64,000 nucleotides of DNA from Sulfurimicrobium sp964552675 (GTDB taxonomy: Bacteria > Pseudomonadota > Gammaproteobacteria > Burkholderiales > Sulfuricellaceae). Under the pieces are notes generated by a model. That model had not been told where the DNA came from and ran no database searches. It was given only the letters and a program-made list of their open reading frames with translations. Of the stretch, positions 27,094 through 36,517 are shown in pieces. The stretch covers positions 1-64,000 of the forward strand of contig CAZKHJ010000001.1 in assembly GCA_964552675.1 (NCBI GenBank), in the 5' to 3' direction. The translations under genes were made by a program, and so were the position numbers. How positions within the stretch are numbered: position 1 is the stretch's first letter; the number at the start of each line of letters is the position of its first letter.

Positions 27094-28169
27094 CCGTAGA
27101 ACTGGGCGACCGCGCCTACCCGATTCACATTGGCACCGGACTGCTGGAACAGGGCGAACTGCTTCGCCCCCATCTGGCGCAGAAACGTGTGGCCATCGTC
27201 ACCAACACCACGGTGGCGCCGCTGTATCTCGACAAGCTGACGCGAACGCTGCAACAGCTGGAGGTCAACGTCCTGCCTATCGTGCTTCCCGATGGAGAAG
27301 CCTACAAGAACAGCGACACCCTCAACCGGATCTACGATGCCCTGCTGCAGCACCGCTGCGAGCGCAAGACCACGCTGATCGCCCTGGGCGGCGGCGTGAT
27401 CGGCGACCTGACCGGCTATGCCGCCGCCACCTACCTGCGCGGCGTGCCCTTCATCCAGGTGCCCACCACCCTGCTGGCCCAGGTGGATTCCTCGGTGGGC
27501 GGCAAGACCGGCATCAACCATCCGCTGGGCAAGAACATGATCGGCGCGTTCTACCAGCCGCAGGTGGTGATGGCCGACACCGCCACCCTCGACACCCTGC
27601 CCGACCGCGAGCTTTCCGCCGGCCTGGCTGAAGTAATCAAGTACGGCCTGATCCGCGACCTGCCGTTTTTCGAATGGCTGGAAGCCCATATCGACAGGTT
27701 GCTGGCGCGCGACCAGGAAGCGCTGGCCTACGCCATCCAGCGCTCCTGCCAGAACAAGGCGGAAATCGTGGCGGCGGACGAGCGCGAGGGCGGCGTGCGC
27801 GCCCTGCTCAATCTCGGCCACACCTTCGGTCATGCCATCGAGGCCGGCATGGGCTACGGCAACTGGCTGCACGGCGAGGCCGTGGCGGGCGGCACGGTGC
27901 TGGCGGCAGACCTGTCGCAGCGCATGGGCTGGCTCGGCGAAGCCGACGTAGCGCGGGTACGCAGCCTGTTCCAGCGCGCTAGGCTGCCGGACCATGCGCC
28001 CGATCTCGGGGTGGCGGATTACCTCGACTACATGGGGCTGGACAAGAAAGTCGAGGGTGGAAAAATCCGTTTCGTGCTGCTCAAGCGAATTGGCGAGGGC
28101 GTGGTGACAGCGGATGCGCCCGCAGACAAGCTGGCGGAAACGCTGAAAAGTTTCGTCCAGCCCAAATGA
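27081..28169 (+). CDS. aroB: 3-dehydroquinate synthase
   Basis: NAD- and zinc-dependent enzyme that converts DAHP to 3-dehydroquinate, the second step of the shikimate pathway. The 362-aa protein shows LPDGEAYKN, the glycine-rich NAD site ALGGGVIGDLTGYAAATY, the conserved PTTLLAQVDSSVGGKTG, and the zinc-ligand region LNLGHTFGHAIE. The start overlaps aroK; its stop overlaps the dgt ATG as ATGA. A second shikimate gene, aroQ, lies at 58729. Confidence 0.96.
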   Translation: MQTLTVELGDRAYPIHIGTGLLEQGELLRPHLAQKRVAIVTNTTVAPLYLDKLTRTLQQLEVNVLPIVLPDGEAYKNSDTLNRIYDALLQHRCERKTTLIALGGGVIGDLTGYAAATYLRGVPFIQVPTTLLAQVDSSVGGKTGINHPLGKNMIGAFYQPQVVMADTATLDTLPDRELSAGLAEVIKYGLIRDLPFFEWLEAHIDRLLARDQEALAYAIQRSCQNKAEIVAADEREGGVRALLNLGHTFGHAIEAGMGYGNWLHGEAVAGGTVLAADLSQRMGWLGEADVARVRSLFQRARLPDHAPDLGVADYLDYMGLDKKVEGGKIRFVLLKRIGEGVVTADAPADKLAETLKSFVQPK

Positions 28170-29287
28170 GCGAACTCACCCCCTACGCTGCCGATGCAGC
28201 CCTCACCCGCGGTCGCCGCTATCCCGAACCGACGCCGCCGGGGCGCAGCGACTTCGAGCGTGACCGCGACCGCATCATTCACTCCACCGCCTTCCGCCGT
28301 CTCGAATACAAGACCCAGGTATTCGTCAACCACGAGGGCGACCTGTTCCGCACCCGTCTCACCCACAGTCTCGAAGTCGCGCAGATCGGCCGCACCATCG
28401 CGCGCAACCTGCGCCTCAACGAAGTGCTAGTGGAAGCGATCGCGCTGGCGCACGACCTCGGCCACACCCCCTTCGGCCATGCCGGCCAGGACGAGCTCAA
28501 CGCCTGCATGAAAGAGTACGGCGGCTTCGAACACAACCTGCAGTCGCTGCGCGTGGTGGACCTGCTGGAAGAGCGCTATGCCGAATTCGACGGCCTGAAT
28601 TTATGTTTTGAAACCCGCGAAGGCATCCTCAAGCACTGCTCCCTGCCCAATGCCAGAACCCTGGGCGAAGTGGGCGAACGTTTCCTGAACAACCTGCGCC
28701 CCAGCCTGGAAGCCCAGGTGGCCAACCTGGCCGATGAAATCGCCTACAACAACCACGATGTCGACGATGGCCTGCGCTCCGGGCTGATCACCATCGAACA
28801 GCTCGGCGAAGTCAGCCTGTTCGCACGCCACCTCGCCATGGCGCGCGAGCGTCACCCCGATCTTGCCGGACGGCGCCTGATCCATGAAATCGTGCGACGC
28901 ATGATCAACACCCTGGTGCTCGACCTGATCGCGCAGAGCACCCGCAACATCGACGCCGCAGCACCCGGATCGCTCGACGACGTGCGCCACGCACCCACCC
29001 TGATGGCATTCAGCCCGGAAGTGGCGAAAGAGCAGCAGGAGCTCAAGCAGTTCCTGCACAAACATCTCTACCGCCATTACCAGGTGGAACGCATGAGCCA
29101 GAAGGCGCGCCGCATCGTGCGCGAGCTGTTCGAAACCCTGCACGCCAACCCCGCCCTGCTGCCGCCGCAATACCAGGGCAAGGTAAAAAAGGACCGGGCG
29201 CGCACCATTTCCGACTACATCGCCGGCATGACCGACCGCTTCGCCTACCGGGAATACCGCCGGCTGTTTGCCATCGAGGAAATGTAA
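28166..29287 (+). CDS. dgt: dGTP triphosphohydrolase-like HD protein
   Basis: HD-superfamily phosphohydrolase that splits dNTPs into deoxynucleoside and triphosphate, 373 aa (the shorter, non-enterobacterial Dgt type). The N-terminal block RDRDRIIHSTAFRRLEYKTQ is diagnostic, followed by RTRLTHSLEVAQIGRTIAR and the HD motif ALAHDLGHTPFGHAG. DEIAYNNHDVDDGL supplies the second Asp group. It is translationally coupled to aroB (ATGA), an arrangement common in betaproteobacteria. Substrate preference among dNTPs is not predictable. Confidence 0.93.
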   Translation: MSELTPYAADAALTRGRRYPEPTPPGRSDFERDRDRIIHSTAFRRLEYKTQVFVNHEGDLFRTRLTHSLEVAQIGRTIARNLRLNEVLVEAIALAHDLGHTPFGHAGQDELNACMKEYGGFEHNLQSLRVVDLLEERYAEFDGLNLCFETREGILKHCSLPNARTLGEVGERFLNNLRPSLEAQVANLADEIAYNNHDVDDGLRSGLITIEQLGEVSLFARHLAMARERHPDLAGRRLIHEIVRRMINTLVLDLIAQSTRNIDAAAPGSLDDVRHAPTLMAFSPEVAKEQQELKQFLHKHLYRHYQVERMSQKARRIVRELFETLHANPALLPPQYQGKVKKDRARTISDYIAGMTDRFAYREYRRLFAIEEM

Positions 29288-30043
29288 ATGGCGCGGGCGG
29301 CCAGGTATGCGCGCGCCCGGCGCACGCCCGGGGCGCCTGCCTTGCCCGGGCGTATTTCCATGGTGGACGAAGCGCGTGGCCTGGCGGTCATGCTGATGGT
29401 CGCCTATCACTTCTGCTTCGATCTCAACTATTTCCGGCTGGCCACCTTCGATTTCTACCACAGCCCGTTCTGGCTTGGCGCGCGCGCGGTCATCGTCACC
29501 CTGTTCCTGCTGCTCGTCGGCATCAGCCTGCACTTGGCCACGGCCCGGGGCGTCAAGTCAGCACCCTTCACCCGGCGCCTGGCCTTGCTCACGGGCTGCG
29601 CCGCCGCAGTCAGCGCGAGCAGCTACGCCATGTTCCCGGCCAGCGGAATCTTTTTCGGGGTACTGCATTTCATCGCCGTGGCCAGCGTGCTCGGCCTGCT
29701 GTTCAGGCGGCTCGGCACAGCCAATCTTGCGCTTGGCGCGGCATGGATCGCGGCGGGCCTGCTGTTCAGCCACCCCTGGTTCGACCAGCCCTGGGCCAAC
29801 TGGATCGGCTTCATGACCTTCAAGCCTGTCACGGAAGATTATGTGCCGCTGTTTCCCTGGTTTGGCGTGGTGCTGCTGGGGCTGTTTGCCGGACGCCATG
29901 CCGAGAAACTGCCGCGCGCCCTGCTTCCCGCTCCATCCGGACGGGTACTGGAACTGGCCGGGCGCCACAGCCTCGCTGTCTACATGCTGCACCAGCCGGT
30001 GTTGCTGGGCCTGCTTTATCTGGCGGCACGATTAATACGATAA
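29288..30043 (+). CDS. DUF1624 / HGSNAT-like multispanning membrane protein
   Basis: A 251-aa membrane protein of the heparan-alpha-glucosaminide N-acetyltransferase catalytic family (DUF1624, acyltransferase-3-like clan). After a basic N-terminus it shows RISMVDEARGLAVMLMVAYH, then about seven membrane helices, the conserved FFGVLHFIAVASVLG, PLFPWFGVVLLG and AGRHSLAVYMLHQPVL. These His- and Arg-containing stretches are typical of the family, which moves acetyl groups across the membrane. The bacterial substrate is unknown. It begins directly after the dgt stop codon and ends 20 bp before xth. Confidence 0.82.
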   Translation: MARAARYARARRTPGAPALPGRISMVDEARGLAVMLMVAYHFCFDLNYFRLATFDFYHSPFWLGARAVIVTLFLLLVGISLHLATARGVKSAPFTRRLALLTGCAAAVSASSYAMFPASGIFFGVLHFIAVASVLGLLFRRLGTANLALGAAWIAAGLLFSHPWFDQPWANWIGFMTFKPVTEDYVPLFPWFGVVLLGLFAGRHAEKLPRALLPAPSGRVLELAGRHSLAVYMLHQPVLLGLLYLAARLIR

Positions 30044-30063
30044 ACTGCAATTAAGGATCCCCC

Positions 30064-30846
30064 ATGTTTCGCGTCATTTCGGCCAACCTCAACGGCATCC
30101 GTTCCGCTACCACCAAGGGCTTTTTCGACTGGCTCGCAGGGCAGGAAGCCGACGTGGCGTGCGTGCAGGAGCTCAAGGCCCAGGCCGCCGACATGAAGCC
30201 GGAGATGCTGAATCCGGAAGGATTCCATGGTTATTTCCACTATGCCGAGAAAAAGGGCTACAGCGGCGTCGGCATCTATGCCAAACGCAAGCCGGATGCG
30301 GTGATCGAAGGTCTGGGCATCGCCGATATCGACGCCGAGGGGCGCTATCTGCAGGCAGATTTCGGCAACCTGTCGGTGATCTCGCTCTACCTGCCTTCCG
30401 GCTCCAGCTCCGAGGAGCGCCAGCAGGTCAAATTCTATTTCCTCGAACGCTTTCTGCCCCATCTGCGCGAACTCAGGGCCAGCGGACGCGAAATCATCCT
30501 GTGCGGCGACTGGAACATCGCGCACAGGGAAATCGACCTGAAAAACTGGAAGGGCAATCTGAAAAACAGCGGCTTCCTGCCCGAGGAGCGCGCCTGGATG
30601 ACGCATGTGTTCGATCAGGCCGGCTGGGTCGACGTGTACCGCCGCCTGCATCCCGAGGCCACCGGCGAAGCCTACACCTGGTGGTCGAACCGCGGCCAGG
30701 CCTGGGCCAAGAACGTGGGCTGGCGCATCGACTACCAGATCGCCACGCCAGGCATCGCGGGAAAAGCCACGCAGGCCTCGGTGTACAAGGCACAGCGCTT
30801 CTCCGACCATGCCCCGCTGGTGATTGATTACGACTTGCCGGCCTAG
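30064..30846 (+). CDS. xth: Exodeoxyribonuclease III (AP endonuclease)
   Basis: Cuts DNA 5' of abasic sites and trims 3' ends in base-excision repair. The 260-aa protein has the endonuclease/exonuclease/phosphatase fold: ISANLNGIRSA, VQELKAQAADM with the metal Glu, LCGDWNIAHREIDL with Asp and Asn, and FSDHAPLVIDY with the catalytic His. The YTWWSNRGQAW and GWRIDYQ blocks place it with the Xth branch. It converges on the CHASE-GGDEF-EAL gene; the two stop codons overlap by 4 bp at a CCTAGG palindrome. Confidence 0.94.
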   Translation: MFRVISANLNGIRSATTKGFFDWLAGQEADVACVQELKAQAADMKPEMLNPEGFHGYFHYAEKKGYSGVGIYAKRKPDAVIEGLGIADIDAEGRYLQADFGNLSVISLYLPSGSSSEERQQVKFYFLERFLPHLRELRASGREIILCGDWNIAHREIDLKNWKGNLKNSGFLPEERAWMTHVFDQAGWVDVYRRLHPEATGEAYTWWSNRGQAWAKNVGWRIDYQIATPGIAGKATQASVYKAQRFSDHAPLVIDYDLPA

Positions 30847-33755
30847 GCAGGTTCGATTTTTCCCTTTTCCAGCAAGGCCCCAAACTCGGCAGCAGGAACC
30901 GGGCGGCTGAACAGATATCCCTGAATCTCGTCGCAGCCGGCACGGACCAGGAAATCCAGCTGTGCCGGCGTTTCCACCCCTTCGGCGATGACCGATAGCT
31001 GCATGGCCTTGCCGAGCTGGATGACGGCCCTGACGATAGCGGCGTCGCCGGCATTCGTGGCCAGGTCGCGCACGAAGGACTGGTCGACCTTGAGCTTGTC
31101 CACGGCCAGGCGCTTGAGATAGGACAGGCTGGAATAACCGGTGCCGAAATCGTCGATGGAAAGCCGGACGCCCAGCGCCTTGAGCTTGTGCAACGTTTCC
31201 AGGGTTTCCTCGATGTCCTGCAGCAGCAGCGATTCCGTCAGCTCCAGTTCGAGATGGGCGGGCGCCAGCCCGGAACGTTGCAGCGCGGCCTGAACCACGG
31301 CCAGCACATTGCTGCGCTTGAATTGCAATGCCGAGAGGTTGACCGCGACCACGCCGGGATCAAGACCGCGATCCAGCCAGTCGCGCGCCTGGCGGCAGGC
31401 TTCGTTGAGGACCCATTCGCCGATCGGGACGATATGGCCGCTCGCTTCCGCCAGGGGGATGAAACGGGCCGGCGAGACCAGCCCGTCAACCGGGTGCTGC
31501 CAGCGCACCAGCGCTTCCACGCCGACGATGCGCCCGCTGCCCGTTTCCACCTGGGGCTGATAATGCAGCAGGAATTCATGGTTCCGAAGCGCGTTGTGCA
31601 GCTGACCCTGCACCCGGATCTGCTCCAGCGCGTCCTCGTTCATTTTCCGGGCAAAAAAGCGGTAGGTATTGCGCCCGCTGCCCTTGGCATGAGAGGCCGC
31701 CGTGCCTGCCATCGTGAGCAGGGTGTCGAAATCCACCCCGTCATTGGGCAGCAGACTGATGCCGATGCTGAAGGAGATGTTCAGCAGATGGCCGGCAACG
31801 CCGACCGGTTCGACGAAAGCATTGAACATGGCGCTGGCGGTTCGCCCCACTTCGGCAAAATCAGTGACGCGGCCGAGCAGGATCACGAACTCGTCTCCAC
31901 CCTGGCGGCTGATGGTATCACTCTCGTGCAGGCAGCCTTGCAGCCGCTCCACCACCTTGAGCAGAAGATGGTCGCCGACATCATGCCCCAGGCTGTCGTT
32001 GATCTGCTGGAAATTGTCGAGATCGAGGTGAAGCATGGCCAGGCCGGACTGTTCGCGCTCGGCCATCGCCAGGGCCTGCTCGAAGCGGTCACGCAGCAGC
32101 AGGTGGTTGGGCAGGTGGGTCAGTGGATCGTAATGGGCAAGGAAGGCGGCCCGTTCCTCGGCCGCGATCCGCTCGGCGCGGGTGCGCAGGGTGACGATAC
32201 CGAAGGAGAGATCGCCGGCGAGCTCTTCCAGCAGATGCACTTCTTCCGGCTGAAAAGCCTGGGGGTCGCGCGCATAGAGGGCGAGCGCCCCCAATACCCT
32301 GCCCTCGCAGCGCAGGGGCAGGGAAATGCTGGACTGGTAGCCTCGCTGGATGGCCGCATCGCGCCAGGGCGCCATTCTGGGGTTGGTCAGGACATTCTGG
32401 TTGACTTCGGTATGGCCGGTGCGAATGGAGGTCCCGGTAGGCCCGCAGCCGCGCTCGCAATCTGCCCAGGTGATGTTGATGCTGTCGAGATAGCCATCCT
32501 CGTAGCCGAACTGGGCGACAGGGCGCACGGTTTTACCTTCGTCCTGCTCCGCGTAGCCCACCCAAGCCAGAAGATAGCCGCCGTTTTCGACGGTCAGGCG
32601 ACAGATTTCTGCCAGCAGCTTGTGCTCATCCTCGGCATGCACCAGCGCCATATTGCAGGCACTCAGCAGGCGCAGCGAACGGGTCATACGCTCGGCAGCG
32701 GCCAGCGTGCGCGCCCGCCCATGGAGCAACAGCCAGACAATCGCGCCAAGCAGCAGGGAAACCACCACGCCGGCAAACGCAATACCCCAGCCCCCGCCAT
32801 CTGCAGGCCTGGCACCAAACCCCGGCAGGGCGCGGATGACAACATTCCAGCGATGGCCGAACAGGGCGACTTCCCTGACCGCCTGGAATACCGTATCGCC
32901 TTCCCGGCGTGCCTCGCTTGAGTCGAATAGCAGGGTTTCCGGCGAAAGCGCGCTGCCGTCATGAATTTCAAGATACAGGGTGTCGCCGATCTCGCCGAAA
33001 TGCCTGCTCAATATGCCCTTCATCAGATCATTCATGCGGAAGGGAGCATATACCCAGCCGGTCAGGCTGGCACGGCGCTGCTCCAGGGTATCGTGAGGGG
33101 CGTGGCTGCGATACACCGGCAAGTACATCAGGAAGCCATGCTGGACGCCCCTTTCGGTTTCCTGCACCAGCCGCACCTTGCCGGAAATGATGGCCCGGTC
33201 CTCATCGCGCGCCCGAGCCATGGCAGCCTGCCGCACCGCTTCGGCATACATGTCGAAACCAAAGGCACGCTGGTTGCGCCAATCGAAAGGTTCCAGGTAA
33301 AGAATGGTGGAGTAAGGATCGCGCTCCCCTTCCGGGCGAATGTCATAGAGGGGAAAGCCCTGCTGGCGGATTTGCTCGACATGGCGCTGTTTTTCGCTGG
33401 CGGGCAGCAACAGGGCAAAACCCACGCCCTGGATGCCCGGATATTTCCCTTCCAGCTTCAGCGCATTGACATAGTTACGGAAAGCCTCCCGCGACACTGG
33501 CTGGGTTGCGGCAAACAGGCCGGCGGCACCGCTCAGCACCTGCTCATAGTTGTGCATCCGCTGGTCGATATTGGCGATGATCTCCCTGACGCGGAAGTTG
33601 AATTCATCGAGGCGGGCCTGCCGGACGGATTGTCTGGCGTAGTCCTGAGCCAAGTAGGTAAGTATCAGCCCGAGACACAGCACAACCCAGGGCAGCAGCC
33701 GCAACAGGGCTGGCATGATCAGAGATCGGGATGCTTGGCTCGACATCGGCGGCAT
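30843..33755 (-). CDS. CHASE-GAF-GGDEF-EAL cyclic-di-GMP protein
   Basis: A membrane sensor of about 970 aa that likely makes or degrades c-di-GMP. Order: membrane helix (about 17-35), periplasmic CHASE domain (about 45-290), second helix (about 320-343), GAF domain (about 370-510), GGDEF domain with intact RQGGDEF (about residue 617), and EAL domain with intact VEALVRW (about 744), ELTESLLL and IDDFGTGYSSLSYLK. Both active-site signatures are complete, so both activities are possible. The start is uncertain: ATGs at 33755 and 33746 both precede the first helix, and neither has a good ribosome binding site. It is directly downstream of ampG. Confidence 0.88.
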   Translation of the reverse strand: MPPMSSQASRSLIMPALLRLLPWVVLCLGLILTYLAQDYARQSVRQARLDEFNFRVREIIANIDQRMHNYEQVLSGAAGLFAATQPVSREAFRNYVNALKLEGKYPGIQGVGFALLLPASEKQRHVEQIRQQGFPLYDIRPEGERDPYSTILYLEPFDWRNQRAFGFDMYAEAVRQAAMARARDEDRAIISGKVRLVQETERGVQHGFLMYLPVYRSHAPHDTLEQRRASLTGWVYAPFRMNDLMKGILSRHFGEIGDTLYLEIHDGSALSPETLLFDSSEARREGDTVFQAVREVALFGHRWNVVIRALPGFGARPADGGGWGIAFAGVVVSLLLGAIVWLLLHGRARTLAAAERMTRSLRLLSACNMALVHAEDEHKLLAEICRLTVENGGYLLAWVGYAEQDEGKTVRPVAQFGYEDGYLDSINITWADCERGCGPTGTSIRTGHTEVNQNVLTNPRMAPWRDAAIQRGYQSSISLPLRCEGRVLGALALYARDPQAFQPEEVHLLEELAGDLSFGIVTLRTRAERIAAEERAAFLAHYDPLTHLPNHLLLRDRFEQALAMAEREQSGLAMLHLDLDNFQQINDSLGHDVGDHLLLKVVERLQGCLHESDTISRQGGDEFVILLGRVTDFAEVGRTASAMFNAFVEPVGVAGHLLNISFSIGISLLPNDGVDFDTLLTMAGTAASHAKGSGRNTYRFFARKMNEDALEQIRVQGQLHNALRNHEFLLHYQPQVETGSGRIVGVEALVRWQHPVDGLVSPARFIPLAEASGHIVPIGEWVLNEACRQARDWLDRGLDPGVVAVNLSALQFKRSNVLAVVQAALQRSGLAPAHLELELTESLLLQDIEETLETLHKLKALGVRLSIDDFGTGYSSLSYLKRLAVDKLKVDQSFVRDLATNAGDAAIVRAVIQLGKAMQLSVIAEGVETPAQLDFLVRAGCDEIQGYLFSRPVPAAEFGALLEKGKIEPA

Positions 33756-33807
33756 GGGAACGGAAAGGAACAGGAAAGAACCATCATATTGAAAGACCGC
33801 AGAAAAG

Positions 33808-35037
33808 TCATGACTGCTCATCCCCGTACCAGGGCGCAACTTTAAGCAGCAGCACCATGCCCGGCAACGCCAGCAGGGCGCAGAAAAGGAAGAAACTGAC
33901 CCAGCCGAGCTGCTCCACCAGGTAGCCGGTGGCAGAGTTGAACAGCGTGCGCGGCACCGCCGAAAGGCTGGTGAACAGGGCAAACTGGGTGGCAGTGTAG
34001 AGCGGGTGGGTGGCGCGGGCGATGAAGGCGACAAAAGCGGTCGTCCCCAGCCCCACGCCCAGCGCCTCGAAACCGATCACGCCCGCCAGCAGCACCAGGT
34101 CGTGGCCGTTGCTGGCCAGCAGGGCGAAGCCGAGAATGGACACCGCCTGCACCACTCCGAACAGCCACAGCGCCCGGTTGATGCCCAGTTTGATCATCCA
34201 CACCCCGCCCAGCAGGCCGCCGATGATGGCGGGCCACAGCCCGGCGTGCTTGGCAACCAGGCCGATTTCCGTCTTGCTGAAACCCATGTCGAGATAGAAC
34301 GGCGTCGCCAGCGCGGTGGCCATGCTGTCGCCGAGCTTGTAGAAAAAGATGAAAGCGAGGATCAGCAGCGCCTGGCGCCAGCCCGAGCGGGTGATGAATT
34401 CGTGGAACGGCTCCACCACTGCTTCCCTGAGCGTGCGCGGCGCGCCCTTGATGCGCTCGGGCTCGCTGACCAGCAGGGTCATGAATATGCCGGGCAGCAT
34501 GAACAGCGCGGTGATCAGGAATACGCTGTTCCACGGCAGGTGGTCGGCCAGGATCAGCGACAGGGAACCGGGGATCAGGCTGGCGATGCGGTAGGCGTTG
34601 ACGTGGATGGCATTGCCCAGGCCGAGTTCGACGTCGAGCAGGATTTCACGCCGGAAGGCGTCCAGCACCACGTCCTGCGAGGCGGAGAAGAACGCCACGG
34701 CGGCGGCCAGGTAGGCGATGGCCCAGATGTCCAGCGTGGGATTAAACCAGCCGAATGCCGGCAGCGAAAACAGCAGCGCCGCCTGGGTCAGCAGGATCCA
34801 GCCGCGCCGCCGCCCCAGCAGCGGCCAGGCGAAGCGGTCCATCAGCGGCGACCAGATAAACTTCCAGGTGAAGGGCAACTGGATCAGGGCAAACAGGCCG
34901 ATGGCCTTGAGGTCCACCTGTTCGGAACGCAGCCAGGCGGGCAGCAGGCTGATCAGGATATACAGCGGCAGGCCGGAACTGAAACCGGTGAAGATGCAAA
35001 TCAGCATGCGGCGGTTGAGAATGGCTTCGCGAAACAT
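33808..35037 (-). CDS. ampG: AmpG-type muropeptide permease (MFS)
   Basis: Inner-membrane importer, 409 aa with about twelve helices. In the AmpG family it brings GlcNAc-anhydroMurNAc peptides into the cytoplasm for cell-wall recycling. The N-terminal TGFSSGLPLYILISLLPAWL and LPFTWKFIWSPLMDRF blocks are AmpG signatures; FFSASQDVVLDAFRREIL continues the match. It is shorter than E. coli AmpG (491 aa), lacking the extra C-terminal helices, a length common in other bacteria. It starts at 35037. Specific substrate is inferred from the family. Confidence 0.85.
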   Translation of the reverse strand: MFREAILNRRMLICIFTGFSSGLPLYILISLLPAWLRSEQVDLKAIGLFALIQLPFTWKFIWSPLMDRFAWPLLGRRRGWILLTQAALLFSLPAFGWFNPTLDIWAIAYLAAAVAFFSASQDVVLDAFRREILLDVELGLGNAIHVNAYRIASLIPGSLSLILADHLPWNSVFLITALFMLPGIFMTLLVSEPERIKGAPRTLREAVVEPFHEFITRSGWRQALLILAFIFFYKLGDSMATALATPFYLDMGFSKTEIGLVAKHAGLWPAIIGGLLGGVWMIKLGINRALWLFGVVQAVSILGFALLASNGHDLVLLAGVIGFEALGVGLGTTAFVAFIARATHPLYTATQFALFTSLSAVPRTLFNSATGYLVEQLGWVSFFLFCALLALPGMVLLLKVAPWYGDEQS

Positions 35038-35081
35038 ATCCTATCCTGGACACATGCCCTGATGAGCGGAAAGTCGATGGA

Positions 35082-35303
35082 TCAAGGCTTGCCCTGCGCT
35101 TTTTCCAGCAACCCGATACCGCGCGCAGCCTTGCCCTGGCCACGCTCGGCACGCAGCAGAAAACGGGTTTCGGCATCGAATTCCGCCAGCATGAGCGTGG
35201 TCATTTCGTCGATCAGCCGGTTCACGCTGACATGGCGGCGCCGGGACAGCTCCTTCAGGCGCTGGTGTTTGTCATCCGGCAAGCGAATGGTCAAGGCACT
35301 CAT
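35082..35303 (-). CDS. Ribbon-helix-helix antitoxin (CopG-like)
   Basis: A 73-aa protein starting MSALTIRLPDDKHQRLKEL, a ribbon-helix-helix DNA-binding strand and helix, followed by HVSVNRLIDEMTTLML and a charged tail that could wrap the toxin. The ATG at 35303 has a strong AGGAGG just upstream and overlaps the toxin stop as ATGA. It would neutralise the PIN toxin upstream and bind the operator palindrome at 35730-35749. Here the toxin gene comes first, the less common order. Confidence 0.82.
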   Translation of the reverse strand: MSALTIRLPDDKHQRLKELSRRRHVSVNRLIDEMTTLMLAEFDAETRFLLRAERGQGKAARGIGLLEKAQGKP

Positions 35304-35722
35304 GGTTTTACCTCCTGCAAGAATTGCTCGGGCGTGAGCGCCACAAGCTCGGGAAATTTCAGTTCCCTGCCGCCCAGATCGCGCAGATTGCGCGTCACGA
35401 TGCGGCAAGCACCGCCTGCCACGGCGAGTTCCACCAGATGATTGTCGCCTTCATCCGGCAGGTTGGGGCGCCAGCCGAAATAGATGCGTGTCCAGCGGCA
35501 TGTGGCAAAAAAGATATCCATCAGTTCCGCCCGTTCAGCGCCGTTCAGGCGGCAGTTGCGGAACAACGCCTCCCGGCCCAGGACATCCTCGTATTCGGTG
35601 AACAGCGCCGTACCCATCAGGGGCGTATGCTCTCCGCGCAAACAGGCCGCCACCACGGCATTCGACGCGCCGGCCCCAAGACAGGCGCCGACAAAAACAT
35701 TGGTATCAACCACGATAATCAT
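35300..35722 (-). CDS. PIN-domain toxin (putative TA toxin, PIN family)
   Basis: A 140-aa PIN-domain ribonuclease-like protein. It begins MIIVVDTNVFVGACLG, with metal-binding Asp6, then TEYEDVLGRE (Glu43), LPDEGDNHLVELA with the acidic cluster near 90-93, and TRNLRDLGG at the C-terminal side. The acidic residues needed for a Mg-dependent RNase site are in place. It forms a two-gene unit with the RHH antitoxin downstream (4-bp overlap). Target RNA unknown. Confidence 0.84.
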   Translation of the reverse strand: MIIVVDTNVFVGACLGAGASNAVVAACLRGEHTPLMGTALFTEYEDVLGREALFRNCRLNGAERAELMDIFFATCRWTRIYFGWRPNLPDEGDNHLVELAVAGGACRIVTRNLRDLGGRELKFPELVALTPEQFLQEVKP

Positions 35723-35729
35723 GGATTGA

Positions 35730-35749
35730 TGGTAGCACTTATGCTACCA
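35730..35749 (-). promoter_or_regulatory. Candidate toxin-antitoxin operator palindrome
   Basis: A perfect inverted repeat with 8-bp arms, TGGTAGCA-CTTA-TGCTACCA, lies 7 bp upstream of the toxin start. Ribbon-helix-helix antitoxins usually bind such palindromes to repress their own operon, so this is the natural candidate site. Confidence 0.6.
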
Positions 35750-35823
35750 CGTAACAATTGCGATGAAGAAAAACCGGATGTTGCCGGTGGCCGTTTGCAG
35801 TGGAATACGCAACAATACCCGGC

Positions 35824-36492
35824 ATGTCCGAACTCAACCTGTTTGCGCTCTTTCTCGTCGGCCTGCTGGGCGGCACGCATTGCGTCGGCATGTGCGGCGG
35901 CATCGTCGCCGCCATTTCCATGCAGCTGCCCGGTCAAGGGGCGCACTTCAGCTACCACTTCGCCTACAACGCCGGACGCATCCTGAGCTATGGCACTGCG
36001 GGTGCAGTGGCCGGTGCGCTGGGGGCGAGCACCTTGCTGCTGGAAGGGCTATGGCCGGTGCAGCAGGTTCTGTATGCGCTGGCGAATCTCATGCTGATTC
36101 TGCTGGGACTTTACCTGGCCGGATTATGGCAGGCCGTGACACGGATCGAGCAGCTCGGCGGATTACTGTGGCGGCAGATCCAGCCGTTCTCAAAATCCCT
36201 GCTGCCGGTGCGCAACCCGGCGCAGGCTTTCCTGCTGGGCGCGCTATGGGGCTGGCTGCCGTGCGGCCTGGTGTACAGCGTGCTGATTACCGCGCTGGCA
36301 AGCGGAAATGCCATTACGGGCGCAGCCGCCATGCTGGCCTTCGGGCTGGGCACCCTGCCCAACCTCATCGCCATGGGCCTGTTTGCCCGGCAGTTGCAGG
36401 CTTTGACGAAGAACATCTGGGTGCGCCGGGCGGCGGGGTTGCTGGTAGCGGGGTATGGCGCCTGGGGATTGGCGCGGCTGGCGCTGGGGTGA
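35824..36492 (+). CDS. DsbD_2/TauE-SafE-like membrane protein with HCVGMCGG motif
   Basis: A 222-aa protein with about six membrane helices. The N-terminal GGTHCVGMCGG motif and the mid-protein WGWLPCGLVYSVL contain paired cysteines of the type seen in the DsbD/CcdA transmembrane domain and in the UreH/TauE-SafE-annotated relatives, often found near cytochrome oxidase maturation genes. Here there is no such neighbour. It may shuttle thiol reducing power or handle metal, but this is inference. I use the ATG at 35824; it is transcribed alone, divergent from the toxin-antitoxin pair, and converges on metW. Confidence 0.75.
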   Translation: MSELNLFALFLVGLLGGTHCVGMCGGIVAAISMQLPGQGAHFSYHFAYNAGRILSYGTAGAVAGALGASTLLLEGLWPVQQVLYALANLMLILLGLYLAGLWQAVTRIEQLGGLLWRQIQPFSKSLLPVRNPAQAFLLGALWGWLPCGLVYSVLITALASGNAITGAAAMLAFGLGTLPNLIAMGLFARQLQALTKNIWVRRAAGLLVAGYGAWGLARLALG

Positions 36493-36517
36493 TCGTGCTT
36501 TTAAATGGCGAGGTATG

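Noticed and set aside
33756..34034. N-terminal extension of the CHASE-GGDEF-EAL frame to 34034
   Set aside because: It overlaps the ampG end in another frame, is rich in Pro/Ser/Cys/Arg with no homology, and the normal membrane helix starts after 33755.
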